Shown: positions 1 to 9,470, counted from the first letter of the stretch. The stretch: DNA of 64,000 nt from Ruminococcaceae bacterium UBA7080 (GCA_002493595.1 DKZG01000009.1:863-64862), one strand, 5' to 3'. Program-made: numbers and translations. The notes: a model not told the origin generated them from the letters alone.

Positions 1-1
1 T

Positions 2-922
2 TATAATCCTCTTTTTATTTATGGTAATTCCGGTCTTGGAAAAACACATATTCTTAATGCAATCTGTCACGAGGTTGAAAAGAATTTTCCCGATATGAAT
101 ATTATGTATGTTCGCACGGAACAGTTTGCAAACGAATTTTATCAGGCACTTGCAAACAAAACAATTGATGAATTTCATAATAAATACAGGAATAATATCG
201 ATGTCTTTCTTGTAGATGATATTCAGTTTATATCAGGCAAAACCTCTACGGAAGATGAGTTTTTCCACACCTTTGATTCTTTAGTTTGCTCAGGCAAGCA
301 GGTTGTTCTTACTTCGGACAGACCTCCCAAAGATATTAAATCTATTACCGATCGACTTAAATCACGCTTTGAAGACGGTCTTCTTGCCGATATTCAGCCT
401 CCTGAGTTTGAAACACGTTGTGAGATAATAAAAAGAAAAGCAAAGCTTCTTAATTTTGAAATAAGCGATAATGTTGTAAGTTACATAGCAGAAAAAATTA
501 AATCAAATATTCGCCAACTTGAGGGTGTGACAAAGAAACTTTATGCACTTTGTGATATTAATGACCATGCACCTACTATTGCACTGGCACAAAGTGTTAT
601 AAAGGTTATTATGGAAGATACACAGCCGCTTCCCGTAACAATTCAAAAAATTGTGGATGAAGTCAGCAGAACAACAGGTGTTTCCGTTGAGGATATCTAC
701 AGCAAAGTACAAAAAGCAAATATTTCACATGCTCGTAAAATAACATTTTATGTAATAAGAAAAGTTACAAATATGAGCTATGAGGATATCGGTGCTGAAT
801 TTAAAAAACATCATTCAACCGTTATTTATAATATTGACCAAATTGAAAAGGAAATTGAAAAAAATTCAAAGCTTTCACGTCAGATAAATGATATTATAAG
901 CAATGTCAAAATTGAGCAGTAG
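2..922 (+). CDS. dnaA: Chromosomal replication initiator DnaA (5' truncated by window edge)
   Basis: Initiator ATPase that binds DnaA boxes and opens the origin. The frame is already open at base 2, so domain I, the linker and the start of the AAA+ domain lie outside the window. Visible are Walker A (GNSGLGKTH, bases 23-49), Walker B (FLVDDIQF, near base 205), a sensor-type LTSDRPP stretch, and the C-terminal DNA-binding domain with SHARKITFYVIRK followed by the signature-like HHSTVIYNI. The C-terminus is complete and dnaN follows after 220 bp, as in other Firmicutes. An internal ATG at 95 is not the real start, because the Walker A motif precedes it in the same frame. Confidence 0.97.
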   Translation, partial: YNPLFIYGNSGLGKTHILNAICHEVEKNFPDMNIMYVRTEQFANEFYQALANKTIDEFHNKYRNNIDVFLVDDIQFISGKTSTEDEFFHTFDSLVCSGKQVVLTSDRPPKDIKSITDRLKSRFEDGLLADIQPPEFETRCEIIKRKAKLLNFEISDNVVSYIAEKIKSNIRQLEGVTKKLYALCDINDHAPTIALAQSVIKVIMEDTQPLPVTIQKIVDEVSRTTGVSVEDIYSKVQKANISHARKITFYVIRKVTNMSYEDIGAEFKKHHSTVIYNIDQIEKEIEKNSKLSRQINDIISNVKIEQ

Positions 923-969
923 TTTTTAACATTTTTTTTATTTTCCTCATTATAAATTTTAACAGTAAA

Positions 970-993
970 TGTGGAAAATTATAATTTTCCACA
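970..993. other. Palindrome made of two DnaA-box-like 9-mers in the dnaA-dnaN gap
   Basis: A perfect 24-bp inverted repeat whose two outer 9-mers are each TTTTCCACA, one base from the DnaA box TTATCCACA. It lies in the very AT-rich 220-bp gap between dnaA and dnaN, a usual place for origin or autoregulatory DnaA boxes. No other close box was seen in the gap. The rest holds long A/T runs, a possible -10 (TATAAT, 1090-1095) without a convincing -35, and the dnaN ribosome site GGAGGA at 1128-1133. The palindrome is seen directly; its role is inferred. Confidence 0.45.
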
Positions 994-1142
994 ATATAAA
1001 CAATTTTTCATCAAAATAAATTTAAAGATTTTTTCTTGCTTTTTGTTTATTTAAAGCAAAAATAAATGTTTTTAACATTTTCAACACCCTATAATACGAA
1101 TACTAAAAGTTAATTTCTATCATAAACGGAGGATATGCATTT

Positions 1143-2255
1143 ATGAAATTTACCTGTAATACAAAAGATTTAAGTGATGCTTGTTCTAATGTCATGAGAG
1201 CAGTAAGTACAAAAGTAACCATTCCTACAATTGAAGGTATACTTATCGAATGCGGTTCTGATACATTGAGCCTAACAGGATATGATTTTGAATTTGGAAT
1301 TAATACAACTCTGCAGGCAAATGTTGTTGAACCCGGAGCAATTGTTATCAATGCAAAGGTTATAAGTGATATTATAAGAAAATTACCTGAAGGTAATGTA
1401 ACTTTTGATATAAGCGGCACATCTGTATCTATTATCAGCGGAGCAGCACAATATAATATTATGGGCATTGATGCAGATGATTATCCCGAGCTTCCTTCCG
1501 TTTCAGGGGGTTATCCTCTTTTTCTTAATGAAAAAATATTGCAAAGCATGGTTTCACAAACATTATTTGCAGTTGCTGATAATGAATCATCAAAGCCGGT
1601 TCACACCGGTCTTAAATTTGAATTGACATTAAATCAACTTAAGCTGATAGGTGTTGATGGTTACAGACTCGCTGTCAGGAAAGAAACCGTTCAGTATGAC
1701 GGAGAGGATATAAGCTTTATCGTACCTAAAAAGACCATAAGAGAATTAATAAAACTTATGGGAAATGAAGATGACAAAAATGTTTCTATCAGTGTAGGAA
1801 AAAGGCACATTGTTTTTGATGTTGAAAATTACAGTATTATAAGTCGACTTCTTGACGGCGATTTTCTTGATTATAATGCTGCTATTCCTAAAATGGCATC
1901 AACAACTGTATTAATGAATACAAGTGATGCAATTGAATGTATTGAAAGAACACTTCCTGTTATTGAAAATGATAAAAAGAATCCAATTAGATGTTTATTT
2001 GATAATGACGAAATGAGAGTTTCTACAGTATCAAGTCTTGGCAGAGTTGTGGATTATACACATGCAAATGTCAGCGGCGACAGAGTTGAAATCGGTTTTA
2101 ATTCAAAATTTATTTTGGATGCACTTCATGCAGCAGATACAGACCAAGTAAAACTTGAATTAAATAGTGCAGTAAGTCCGGCAAAGGTTATGCCTATTCA
2201 AGATGACAGCTTTTTATTTTTAGTTCTTCCTATGAGGCTTAAAAATGAAAATTAG
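1143..2255 (+). CDS. dnaN: DNA polymerase III beta subunit (sliding clamp)
   Basis: Ring-shaped clamp that tethers the replicative polymerase to DNA and recruits clamp-binding proteins. At 370 residues it has normal family length, and it ends with the typical beta C-terminus (LVLPMRL), where polymerase peptides dock. The start is fixed by GGAGGA nine bases upstream of the ATG. It sits directly after dnaA, and its last codons overlap the S4-domain gene by 11 bases, so translation of the two is probably coupled. Confidence 0.97.
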   Translation: MKFTCNTKDLSDACSNVMRAVSTKVTIPTIEGILIECGSDTLSLTGYDFEFGINTTLQANVVEPGAIVINAKVISDIIRKLPEGNVTFDISGTSVSIISGAAQYNIMGIDADDYPELPSVSGGYPLFLNEKILQSMVSQTLFAVADNESSKPVHTGLKFELTLNQLKLIGVDGYRLAVRKETVQYDGEDISFIVPKKTIRELIKLMGNEDDKNVSISVGKRHIVFDVENYSIISRLLDGDFLDYNAAIPKMASTTVLMNTSDAIECIERTLPVIENDKKNPIRCLFDNDEMRVSTVSSLGRVVDYTHANVSGDRVEIGFNSKFILDALHAADTDQVKLELNSAVSPAKVMPIQDDSFLFLVLPMRLKNEN

Positions 2256-2493
2256 AATTAAAGCGGCTGAAAGAAAGAATGAGGATGTAACCATAAAAAC
2301 TGATTTTATAAGGCTTGATTCATTCTTAAAGTTTAAAGGCATTGCCGAAACAGGCGGACAGGCAAAAGCATTTATTCAGGACGGAATAATTAAAGTAAAT
2401 GATGAAATATGCACTGCCAGAGGAAAAAAATTGAGAGCAGGAGATAAAATTTCTGCTTTCAGTATTGATTATCATATAAAAAATGAAAATTAA
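2245..2493 (+). CDS. yaaA: S4-domain RNA-binding protein YaaA
   Basis: Small S4-like RNA-binding protein (82 residues) of the kind always found between dnaN and recF in Firmicutes. The core FLKFKGIAETGGQAKAFI followed by GIIKVNDEICTARGKKLRAGD is the S4 fold with its usual G-KLR-GD end. About 20 extra residues lie before the domain compared with short homologues. It overlaps dnaN by 11 bases and recF by 11 bases. The family is associated with ribosome biogenesis in Bacillus; its role here is inferred from position and fold. Confidence 0.88.
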   Translation: MKIRIKAAERKNEDVTIKTDFIRLDSFLKFKGIAETGGQAKAFIQDGIIKVNDEICTARGKKLRAGDKISAFSIDYHIKNEN

Positions 2494-3571
2494 TTCAATT
2501 GATATAGAAAATTTCAGAAATATAAAAGAATTATCTCTGAATTTTGAAAATGTAAATATTATTTACGGTGAAAATGCACAAGGCAAAACAAATCTTATTG
2601 AAGCTATTTATCTTTTTACAGGATCTAAAAGCTTTAGAGGAGTTAAGGATAAAGAACTTATTAAATTTGATGAAAATTTTGCAAGATTAAAAATTGATTT
2701 TCAAAATAAAAGCAGACTTCAAAATGCAGAAATTTTTATTGAAAATAAAAGGACAGCAAGTCTTAATGGAATAAAAAAGAAATCTGCAGCATTGCTGGGT
2801 GATGAATTAAAAGCAGTTATTTTTTCACCTGTTCATTTATCAATGGTTAAAGATGGACCGGCAGAAAGAAGAAAATTTATTGATCATGCATTATGTCAGT
2901 TAAAATCAAATTATCGCAACTTATTAAAGGATTATAATCGAAGTCTGATACAAAGAAATATGCTTTTAAAAGATATTTCTAAAAATTCTTCTCTTTTTGA
3001 TATGCTTTATGTATGGGATAAAAATTTAGCTGTAAGCGGTTCAAAAATTATATACCAGCGAAATAAATATATCAGCGCATTGCTTCCCTTTGCAAAAGAA
3101 ATATTTTATGGTCTCTCAGGCGGAAGAGAAGATATAGATTTATTACTTAAAGGTCCTTTTGATTATTGCAATTTAACTGTAAATGATATAGAAAATCAGT
3201 TTTTAACAGAACTTGATAAAAATAAAAGTATCGATATTATAAATAGAGCTACAACAATAGGGCCTCACCGTGATGATATGGAAATATTAATTAACGGAAA
3301 AAGTGCAAGAAATTATGGTTCACAGGGGCAGCAGCGGTCATGTGTTTTAGCATTAAAACTGGCAGAAGCAAGCCTTCTTAAACAAATGACAGAGGATGAA
3401 CCTCTTGCTTTGTTGGATGATGTAATGAGTGAGCTTGATATAGCAAGACAGGATTATATTTTAAATCACATAAAGGATTGGCAGGTTTTTATAACCTGCT
3501 GTGATGCAAATACTGTACTGCGCTTGAAAAAGGGAAAAACTTTTCATATTGCAAACGGGGATTTAATGTAA
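2483..3571 (+). CDS. recF: DNA replication and repair protein RecF
   Basis: SMC-like ATPase that helps load RecA at gaps in single-stranded DNA. The 362-residue protein has Walker A GENAQGKTN near residue 33, the signature-like region GSQGQQRSCVLALKLAE, and Walker B ALLDDVMSELD followed by the C-terminal D-loop region. Length and order match the family. It overlaps yaaA by 11 bases and shares one base (TAATG) with remB, so it belongs to the same operon. Confidence 0.96.
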   Translation: MKINSIDIENFRNIKELSLNFENVNIIYGENAQGKTNLIEAIYLFTGSKSFRGVKDKELIKFDENFARLKIDFQNKSRLQNAEIFIENKRTASLNGIKKKSAALLGDELKAVIFSPVHLSMVKDGPAERRKFIDHALCQLKSNYRNLLKDYNRSLIQRNMLLKDISKNSSLFDMLYVWDKNLAVSGSKIIYQRNKYISALLPFAKEIFYGLSGGREDIDLLLKGPFDYCNLTVNDIENQFLTELDKNKSIDIINRATTIGPHRDDMEILINGKSARNYGSQGQQRSCVLALKLAEASLLKQMTEDEPLALLDDVMSELDIARQDYILNHIKDWQVFITCCDANTVLRLKKGKTFHIANGDLM

Positions 3572-3804
3572 TGTATTTATATCTCGGCGGAGATTTTGCC
3601 GTAAAAACTGAAAAAATTATCGGAATTTTTGATATGGATACCTCAACGGTGAATAAATCAACACGTGATTATCTGTCGAAAGCCGAAAAAGAGAAAAAAA
3701 TAATTTATGTAAATTATGAACTACCAAAAAGTTTTGTAGTTTGTGAAGATAAAATTTATGTTTGTCCGCTTAATACAGCAACGTTGAATAAGCGAATCAA
3801 ATAA
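3571..3804 (+). CDS. remB: RemB-like regulator (DUF370, YaaB)
   Basis: 77-residue protein of the RemA/RemB (DUF370) family. It begins MYLYLGGDFAV and carries IIGIFDMD and a C-terminal PLNTATLNKR, all typical of YaaB/RemB encoded between recF and gyrB. In Bacillus the related RemA is a DNA-binding activator of biofilm genes; the role of RemB is less clear. The start overlaps the recF stop in TAATG. The gyrB ribosome site AAGGAG overlaps its stop codon. Confidence 0.9.
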   Translation: MYLYLGGDFAVKTEKIIGIFDMDTSTVNKSTRDYLSKAEKEKKIIYVNYELPKSFVVCEDKIYVCPLNTATLNKRIK

Positions 3805-3819
3805 GGAGAGTTTTATTTT

Positions 3820-5778
3820 ATGAGTGAAGAAATCAAAACAAATTTAGAGGAAGAGGATATTGATACTGTCGTAACCGAAGAATATTCTGCGAAGGATATT
3901 CAAGTGCTTGAAGGACTTGAAGCTGTAAGAAAAAGGCCGGGTATGTATATTGGTTCAACAGGACCAAGAGGACTTCATCATCTTGTTTATGAAATTGTAG
4001 ACAACTCTATTGATGAAGCACTTGCAGGTGTGTGTACACATATTGAATGTGATATTCTGCCGGGAAATATTATTCAGGTTAGAGATAATGGACGCGGTAT
4101 ACCGGTCGGTATTAATGAAAAAACCGGTCTTCCTGCAGTTACGGTTGTTTTAACGGTGCTTCATGCCGGCGGTAAGTTCGGCGGCTCAGGATATAAGGTA
4201 TCCGGCGGTCTTCATGGTGTTGGTTCATCTGTAGTAAATGCACTTTCAGAGTGGCTGGAGGTCGAGGTAACACAAAACGGTCATATTTACAGTCAGAGAT
4301 TTGAAAGAGGAAATCCGGTTAATGATTTACATATTATCGGTGATGCCAACGGTCACGGAACACTTATAAGATTTAAAGCAGACGAAGAAATTTTTCAGGA
4401 AACTACTGTTTATGACTATGAAATTCTTGCCAGAAGATTAAGAGAACAGGCATTTTTAAATGCAGGGCTTTCTATTACTCTTACCGACAAGCGCGCACAA
4501 GAGGAGAACGGTGAAGAATTTTGCTATGAGGGCGGAATACGTTCCTTTGTTGAATATATTAATATAAGCCGAGGACTTAACCCTATTCAGGAAGAGGTTA
4601 TTCATCTTTCAACCACAAAGGGAGACAGAAGTGCTGAGGTTGCTCTTTGTTATACGGACTCATATAATGAAACGCTTTTATCTTTTGCAAATAATATTAA
4701 CACCATTGACGGCGGTACACATGAAACAGGCTTTAAAACAGCGCTTACAAGAGTATTTAATGATTACGGCAAAAAATTTGGTATTTTAAAGGACAGTGAT
4801 AAAAAATTCAGCGGCGAGGATGTTCGAGAGGGTATAACTGCTGTTATTTCCGTTAAACTGACAGAAGCACAGTTTGAAGGACAGACAAAAGGAAAGCTCG
4901 GAAATACAGATATTACGGGTCTTGTTTCATCTATGCTTTATGAAAAGCTGATGACATATTTTGAAGAAAATCCGTCTGTTGCCAAAACACTTATAAATAA
5001 ATCCCTTGATGCATCACGTGCAAGAGAGGCAGCCAGAAAAGCACGAGAGAATGCAAGAAGAAAATCACCGCTTGAAAGCAATTCTCTTCCGGGCAAGCTT
5101 GCAGATTGCACAAGCAAGGACCCATCAAAATGTGAAATTTATATTGTTGAGGGTGACTCGGCAGGCGGTTCTGCAAAAGAAGGCAGAGACAGAGAACATA
5201 TGGCTATTCTTCCGCTTTGGGGAAAAATGCTTAATGTTGAAAAAGCAAGAATGGATAAAGTTTATTCTAATGAAAAGCTGATTCCCGTCGTGATGGCACT
5301 GGGCACAGGCATTGGTGATGACTTTGATATTTCAAAGCTCAGATATCATAAGATTATAATTATGGCGGATGCCGATGTAGACGGTGCTCATATCAGAACG
5401 CTACTTTTAACTTTCTTTTTCCGTTATATGCCGCAGATTATTGAGGATGGCTATGTTTACCTTGCTCAGCCTCCTCTTTTTAAAGTTTCAAAGGGAAAGA
5501 AGGGTGTATATTGTTACACCGAAGAGGAAAGAGATATTAATATTGAAGCCTTTGGCGGTGACTGTGATGTGCAGCGATACAAAGGTCTTGGTGAAATGGA
5601 TCCAAACCAGCTTTGGGAAACGACTATGGATCCTGAATTCAGAACCATGCTCAGAGTAACGATTGATGATGCCCAGCGTGCATCGGAGAATTTTTCAATC
5701 CTTATGGGTGACAATGTTGAGCCAAGACGTGAATTTATTGAAAAAAATGCAAAATTTGTTCAGAATCTTGATGTATAA
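3820..5778 (+). CDS. gyrB: DNA gyrase subunit B
   Basis: ATPase subunit of gyrase, which introduces negative supercoils. The 652 residues show GHKL ATP-site motifs (DNSIDEA, DNGRGIPV, GGLHGVGSSVVNALS), a transducer region, and a TOPRIM domain with EGDSAGGSA and DADVDGAHIRTLLL, ending with QRYKGLGEMDPNQLWETTMD. The residue matching E. coli Lys447 is Trp (LPLWGKMLN), which I believe is common in related Clostridia. AAGGAG lies 11 bases before the ATG. Confidence 0.98.
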   Translation: MSEEIKTNLEEEDIDTVVTEEYSAKDIQVLEGLEAVRKRPGMYIGSTGPRGLHHLVYEIVDNSIDEALAGVCTHIECDILPGNIIQVRDNGRGIPVGINEKTGLPAVTVVLTVLHAGGKFGGSGYKVSGGLHGVGSSVVNALSEWLEVEVTQNGHIYSQRFERGNPVNDLHIIGDANGHGTLIRFKADEEIFQETTVYDYEILARRLREQAFLNAGLSITLTDKRAQEENGEEFCYEGGIRSFVEYINISRGLNPIQEEVIHLSTTKGDRSAEVALCYTDSYNETLLSFANNINTIDGGTHETGFKTALTRVFNDYGKKFGILKDSDKKFSGEDVREGITAVISVKLTEAQFEGQTKGKLGNTDITGLVSSMLYEKLMTYFEENPSVAKTLINKSLDASRAREAARKARENARRKSPLESNSLPGKLADCTSKDPSKCEIYIVEGDSAGGSAKEGRDREHMAILPLWGKMLNVEKARMDKVYSNEKLIPVVMALGTGIGDDFDISKLRYHKIIIMADADVDGAHIRTLLLTFFFRYMPQIIEDGYVYLAQPPLFKVSKGKKGVYCYTEEERDINIEAFGGDCDVQRYKGLGEMDPNQLWETTMDPEFRTMLRVTIDDAQRASENFSILMGDNVEPRREFIEKNAKFVQNLDV

Positions 5779-5780
5779 TT

Positions 5781-6281
5781 ATGAAGCTTACGTTTAAAAT
5801 GACAGGCGAAGAATATTATCTTGCCTGGAAATACAGAAAAAAGAAACTAAATAATTTTTTAGGTATTGCTTTTTATATTATTTTAGCGATTACGTTTATT
5901 GCTATATTTATTGTGCTGAAAATAGATACAAATATCATATTTCTTTCTGCAATGATTTTTATAGCTGCTTTTATTCCAAAATTTGCTGAAAAAAAAGCAA
6001 TTATAAGGGGATATGAACTTTCCGTTACACAAAATACCGAGCATACAATCCGTATATATGACGAAGGGATAGAGCTTTTTAACAGCTATAAAAAAGTATT
6101 TGCACCGTGGAAAAGTATTTATGCTGTAGAGGAAACGGACGATTACCTTAAAATATTTTTAAACTTCGGCAGCGGATGGGCTGTTATAAATAAAAAAAGA
6201 TATGCAGGCCGGGAACTTGACGATATAACAGAAGCAATAAAAGAACACGTAAAACCGGAAGGGGGAAGACAGCAGTGGTAA
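5781..6281 (+). CDS. YcxB-like membrane protein
   Basis: 166-residue protein of unknown function. Two hydrophobic segments (about residues 26-62) follow a basic N-terminus (KYRKKKLNN). The C-terminal soluble part has the pattern RIYDEGIELFNSYKKVFAPWKSI, then a Tyr/Phe-rich strand and VINKKRYAGRELDDI, as in the YcxB-like C-terminal domain. It starts two bases after gyrB and overlaps the next, similar gene by seven bases, so it is translated within the gyrB-gyrA operon. A link to gyrase is not implied by the sequence. Confidence 0.6.
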   Translation: MKLTFKMTGEEYYLAWKYRKKKLNNFLGIAFYIILAITFIAIFIVLKIDTNIIFLSAMIFIAAFIPKFAEKKAIIRGYELSVTQNTEHTIRIYDEGIELFNSYKKVFAPWKSIYAVEETDDYLKIFLNFGSGWAVINKKRYAGRELDDITEAIKEHVKPEGGRQQW

Positions 6282-6796
6282 AATTTGTTTATTCCCTTAC
6301 ATTTGATGATTATCTGGTTTTCGAAAGATTTAAGCTTAAAAGAAACAGATCATCCTTTTTTATATATATAATGACGATTTTTTATTTTGCTATGGGTTTA
6401 TATACCGGTATTGCAAGTAGAAATTACGAAATTATATATATAAATATAGCTGTGGTGCTTTCTGTTTGTGCCGGCACGGTATATTCGCACATTTTTGCAC
6501 CAAAGAAGCGTGTAAAAAAAATGATTGAAGAAGACAGCGGCTGTCTTAATAAAAATGAAATCATAATAAGTGAAAATGCAATTGAGGTAAAAAGTCTGCC
6601 GGATGAAAATCAGAGCGGCAGTCTTGAAATTTATCCTTATGCCATAATGCAGGCAATTTATGAGACAGAAGAAAATTACTACTTTTTTATAGATTTGCTT
6701 GTCAAAATTGTACCAAAAAGAGCAATTCCTGCAGAATTAATCGAAGAAGCTAAAAAAAATATAAGTAAAAATAAGAACTATATATTTATTAAGTAA
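6275..6796 (+). CDS. YcxB-like membrane protein (second copy)
   Basis: 173 residues, starting at GTG 6275 with a G-rich ribosome site (GGGGGA, 6261-6266) inside the previous gene. The layout matches its neighbour: a basic stretch (KLKRNRSS), two hydrophobic segments (about residues 27-70), then a soluble domain with IIISENAIEVKSL and IVPKRAIPAELIEEAKK, equivalent to the VINKKRY end of the first copy. The pair looks like a diverged tandem duplication. Function unknown. Confidence 0.6.
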   Translation: MVKFVYSLTFDDYLVFERFKLKRNRSSFFIYIMTIFYFAMGLYTGIASRNYEIIYINIAVVLSVCAGTVYSHIFAPKKRVKKMIEEDSGCLNKNEIIISENAIEVKSLPDENQSGSLEIYPYAIMQAIYETEENYYFFIDLLVKIVPKRAIPAELIEEAKKNISKNKNYIFIK

Positions 6797-6828
6797 AATG
6801 AGTTCCTGCAAAATCGGAGGAAAACAGA

Positions 6829-9333
6829 ATGGATAAAAATGAAATTCGTTATGACAATCAAAAAATTGTTGATGTAGAAATCAGCGATGAAATCAGAAAG
6901 GCATTCCTTGATTATTCAATGAGTGTTATTGTAAGCCGTGCATTGCCGGATGTTAGGGACGGACTCAAGCCTGTTCACAGAAGAATTCTTTATGCAATGT
7001 ATGATAACAATCTTTATCCCACAAATCCATACCGTAAGTGTGCGACCACAGTCGGTGAAGTGCTGGGTCATTACCATCCTCATGGTGATGCATCTGTTTA
7101 TGATGCAATGGTTAGACTTGCACAGCCATTCTCTATGAGACATCCTCTTGTCGACGGTCACGGCAACTTTGGTTCAATTGACGGTGACCCGCCTGCAGCA
7201 TACCGTTATACGGAAAGCCGAATGAGCAAAATCTCAATGAAGATGCTTGAGGATATAAAGAAGGATACGGTTGATTTTGCACCGAACTTTGATGATAACG
7301 GAAAAGAGCCGACGGTTTTGCCTGCCCGTTTTCCAAATCTTCTTGTTAACGGAACCTCCGGTATTGCGGTAGGTATGGCAACAAATATTCCGTCACATAA
7401 TATGAACGAGGTTATTGAGGGCATGTGCTGTCTTATTGATAATCCCGATGCGCAACTTGAGGATTTGATGGAGCATATAAAAGGTCCGGATTTTCCGACA
7501 GGCGGCATTATTATGGGTGCTAAAGGAATTAAAGAGGCTTATGCAACAGGCCGGGGAAAAATATATGTTAGAGCAAGAGCGGAGATAATTGAGACCAAGG
7601 GTGACCGCTTTAAAATTGTTGTAAGCGAAATTCCCTATGGCGTAAATAAGGCAAGACTTATAACAAGAATTGCTGATTTGGTTAAGGAAAAGCGCCTTGA
7701 GGGAGTTGCTGATGTTCAGGATTATTCCGATAGACGCGGAATGCATATTGAAGTTGTTGTTAAAAGAGATGCAAATGCGCAGGTTGTTCTTAATAATCTT
7801 TATAAGATGACAGATATGCAGGTTACTTTCGGTGCAATTCTTCTTGCACTTGTTGACGGTGTACCAAAAGTATTGACCCTTAAAGAAATTTTGGAGCATT
7901 ATATTACCTTCCAAAAAGAAATAGTAAGGCGAAGAACACAGTTTGATTTGAAAAAAGCACAGGAGCGTGCTCATATTTTGGAGGGTCTTGCAAAAGCGAT
8001 TGATATTGTTGATGAGGTTATCGCAACGATACGTTCCTGCAAAGGCGGACAGGCGGAAGCCAAACAGGCAATTATGGACAAGTTTGGTTTTGATGATCCG
8101 CAGGCCAGTGCCATTGTTGCATACCGATTGGGTCAGCTTGCCGGCCTTGAAATTGAAAAGATTTTAAATGAACTTGATGAGCTTCACGAAAAGATAAAGG
8201 ATTTTCTTGATATTCTCAATCATGAGGAAAGAATTAACGACATAATTAAGGCTGAAGCCAGAGCTATCGGTGATAAATTCGGCGATGAAAGAAGAACTGA
8301 GATTTCGGGCTACAGCGGTGATGTGGACGACGAGGATTTGATTCCGGTTGAGGAATGTATTCTTACCCTGACAGAACGAGGTTATATTAAGCGTCAGACT
8401 GTTGATACCTATAAGGCGCAGAATCGCGGCGGAAGAGGAATTATGGGAATGAGCAGACGAGAAGAGGATGTTGCAAAAACCATGTTTGCATGCTCGACTC
8501 ATGATTTTATTCTTATTTTCACAAACAAAGGTAAGGTATTCAAGCTTAAGGGATATGAGATTCCTGAGGCATCCCGTACCAGCAAGGGAATGAATATTGT
8601 TAATATTCTTCCTCTTGAGAATGCGGAGCAGATAAGCGCGATGGTTAAGGTGCCTAAGGAGGAGGACAGAACCTATCTTTGCATGGTTACCAGAAATGGT
8701 ATTATTAAGAGAACTGCTCTTGACCAGTATGATCATATCAGAAAAACCGGAATTATTGCAATTAATCTTGATGACGGCGATGAGCTTTCGTGGGTGGATA
8801 TAACAGACGGAGCAAGGAAGCTTGTTGTTGCAACCCATAACGGAATGAGCATATGCTTTGAAGAAAAGGATGCAAGGCTTATCGGCAGAACGGCAAGAGG
8901 CGTTAAGGCAATTCAGCTTGATGAGGACGATTATGTTGTTGGCTTTGCGGTTGAGAGAGAGGGATACACACTTCTCACCGTTTCCGAAACGGGATATGGA
9001 AGAAAAAGTGAATTTTCTGATTACCGCGTTCAGTCAAGAGCCGGCAAGGGTCTTATAAATTATCGTACTGCACAGTATGGTAAAGTTGCGATGATTGCAC
9101 CTGTTTGTGATGAAAATGATGTTATTATGATTTCCTCTGACGGAATTATTATACGTACTCCGGCCAATCAGATTTCTACCTTCCAGAGACCGTCAAAGGG
9201 CGTTAAGGTAATGAAGGTAAATGACGGGGAAAAGCTGGCTACTCTTTCGGTAGTAGATAGAATTGAGGCTGAGGAAGAAGAAGTATTAGCCGAAGACAGT
9301 AATCTTATGCGTGATGAAAGCACTGAAAATTAA
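6829..9333 (+). CDS. gyrA: DNA gyrase subunit A
   Basis: Breakage-reunion subunit of gyrase, 834 residues. The catalytic Tyr lies in AAYRYTE, the quinolone region reads HPHGDASVYDAM, and a GyrA box QNRGGRG marks the DNA-wrapping beta-pinwheel domain, separating it from topoisomerase IV ParC. The residue matching E. coli Ser83 is Ala and the next is Ser. The start is set by a GGAGG site about ten bases upstream. It closes the replication operon; the acidic tail (EAEEEEV) is typical. Confidence 0.98.
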   Translation: MDKNEIRYDNQKIVDVEISDEIRKAFLDYSMSVIVSRALPDVRDGLKPVHRRILYAMYDNNLYPTNPYRKCATTVGEVLGHYHPHGDASVYDAMVRLAQPFSMRHPLVDGHGNFGSIDGDPPAAYRYTESRMSKISMKMLEDIKKDTVDFAPNFDDNGKEPTVLPARFPNLLVNGTSGIAVGMATNIPSHNMNEVIEGMCCLIDNPDAQLEDLMEHIKGPDFPTGGIIMGAKGIKEAYATGRGKIYVRARAEIIETKGDRFKIVVSEIPYGVNKARLITRIADLVKEKRLEGVADVQDYSDRRGMHIEVVVKRDANAQVVLNNLYKMTDMQVTFGAILLALVDGVPKVLTLKEILEHYITFQKEIVRRRTQFDLKKAQERAHILEGLAKAIDIVDEVIATIRSCKGGQAEAKQAIMDKFGFDDPQASAIVAYRLGQLAGLEIEKILNELDELHEKIKDFLDILNHEERINDIIKAEARAIGDKFGDERRTEISGYSGDVDDEDLIPVEECILTLTERGYIKRQTVDTYKAQNRGGRGIMGMSRREEDVAKTMFACSTHDFILIFTNKGKVFKLKGYEIPEASRTSKGMNIVNILPLENAEQISAMVKVPKEEDRTYLCMVTRNGIIKRTALDQYDHIRKTGIIAINLDDGDELSWVDITDGARKLVVATHNGMSICFEEKDARLIGRTARGVKAIQLDEDDYVVGFAVEREGYTLLTVSETGYGRKSEFSDYRVQSRAGKGLINYRTAQYGKVAMIAPVCDENDVIMISSDGIIIRTPANQISTFQRPSKGVKVMKVNDGEKLATLSVVDRIEAEEEEVLAEDSNLMRDESTEN

Positions 9334-9470
9334 CTGTTAATAAATATGCAGTCAATTATAAATAATAAAAAGGGTTTATTAGGCATAAATTGTTATTTAC
9401 AATTTGTTTATAGAAATTTGCATGTTTTTGTTGTATAATGTCAAAAACCTTGTAAAGAGGAGTGTAATCA

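Noticed and set aside
1071..1095. dnaN promoter with -35 at TTTAAC
   Set aside because: Spacer is only 13-14 bp to TATAAT; the -10 alone is noted but a full promoter is not supported.
7393..8838. Long open frames antisense to gyrA (7393-7974 and 8164-8838, minus strand)
   Set aside because: They lie wholly within gyrA, have no ribosome site and give low-complexity Asn/Ile/Ser-rich products; a codon-bias shadow.
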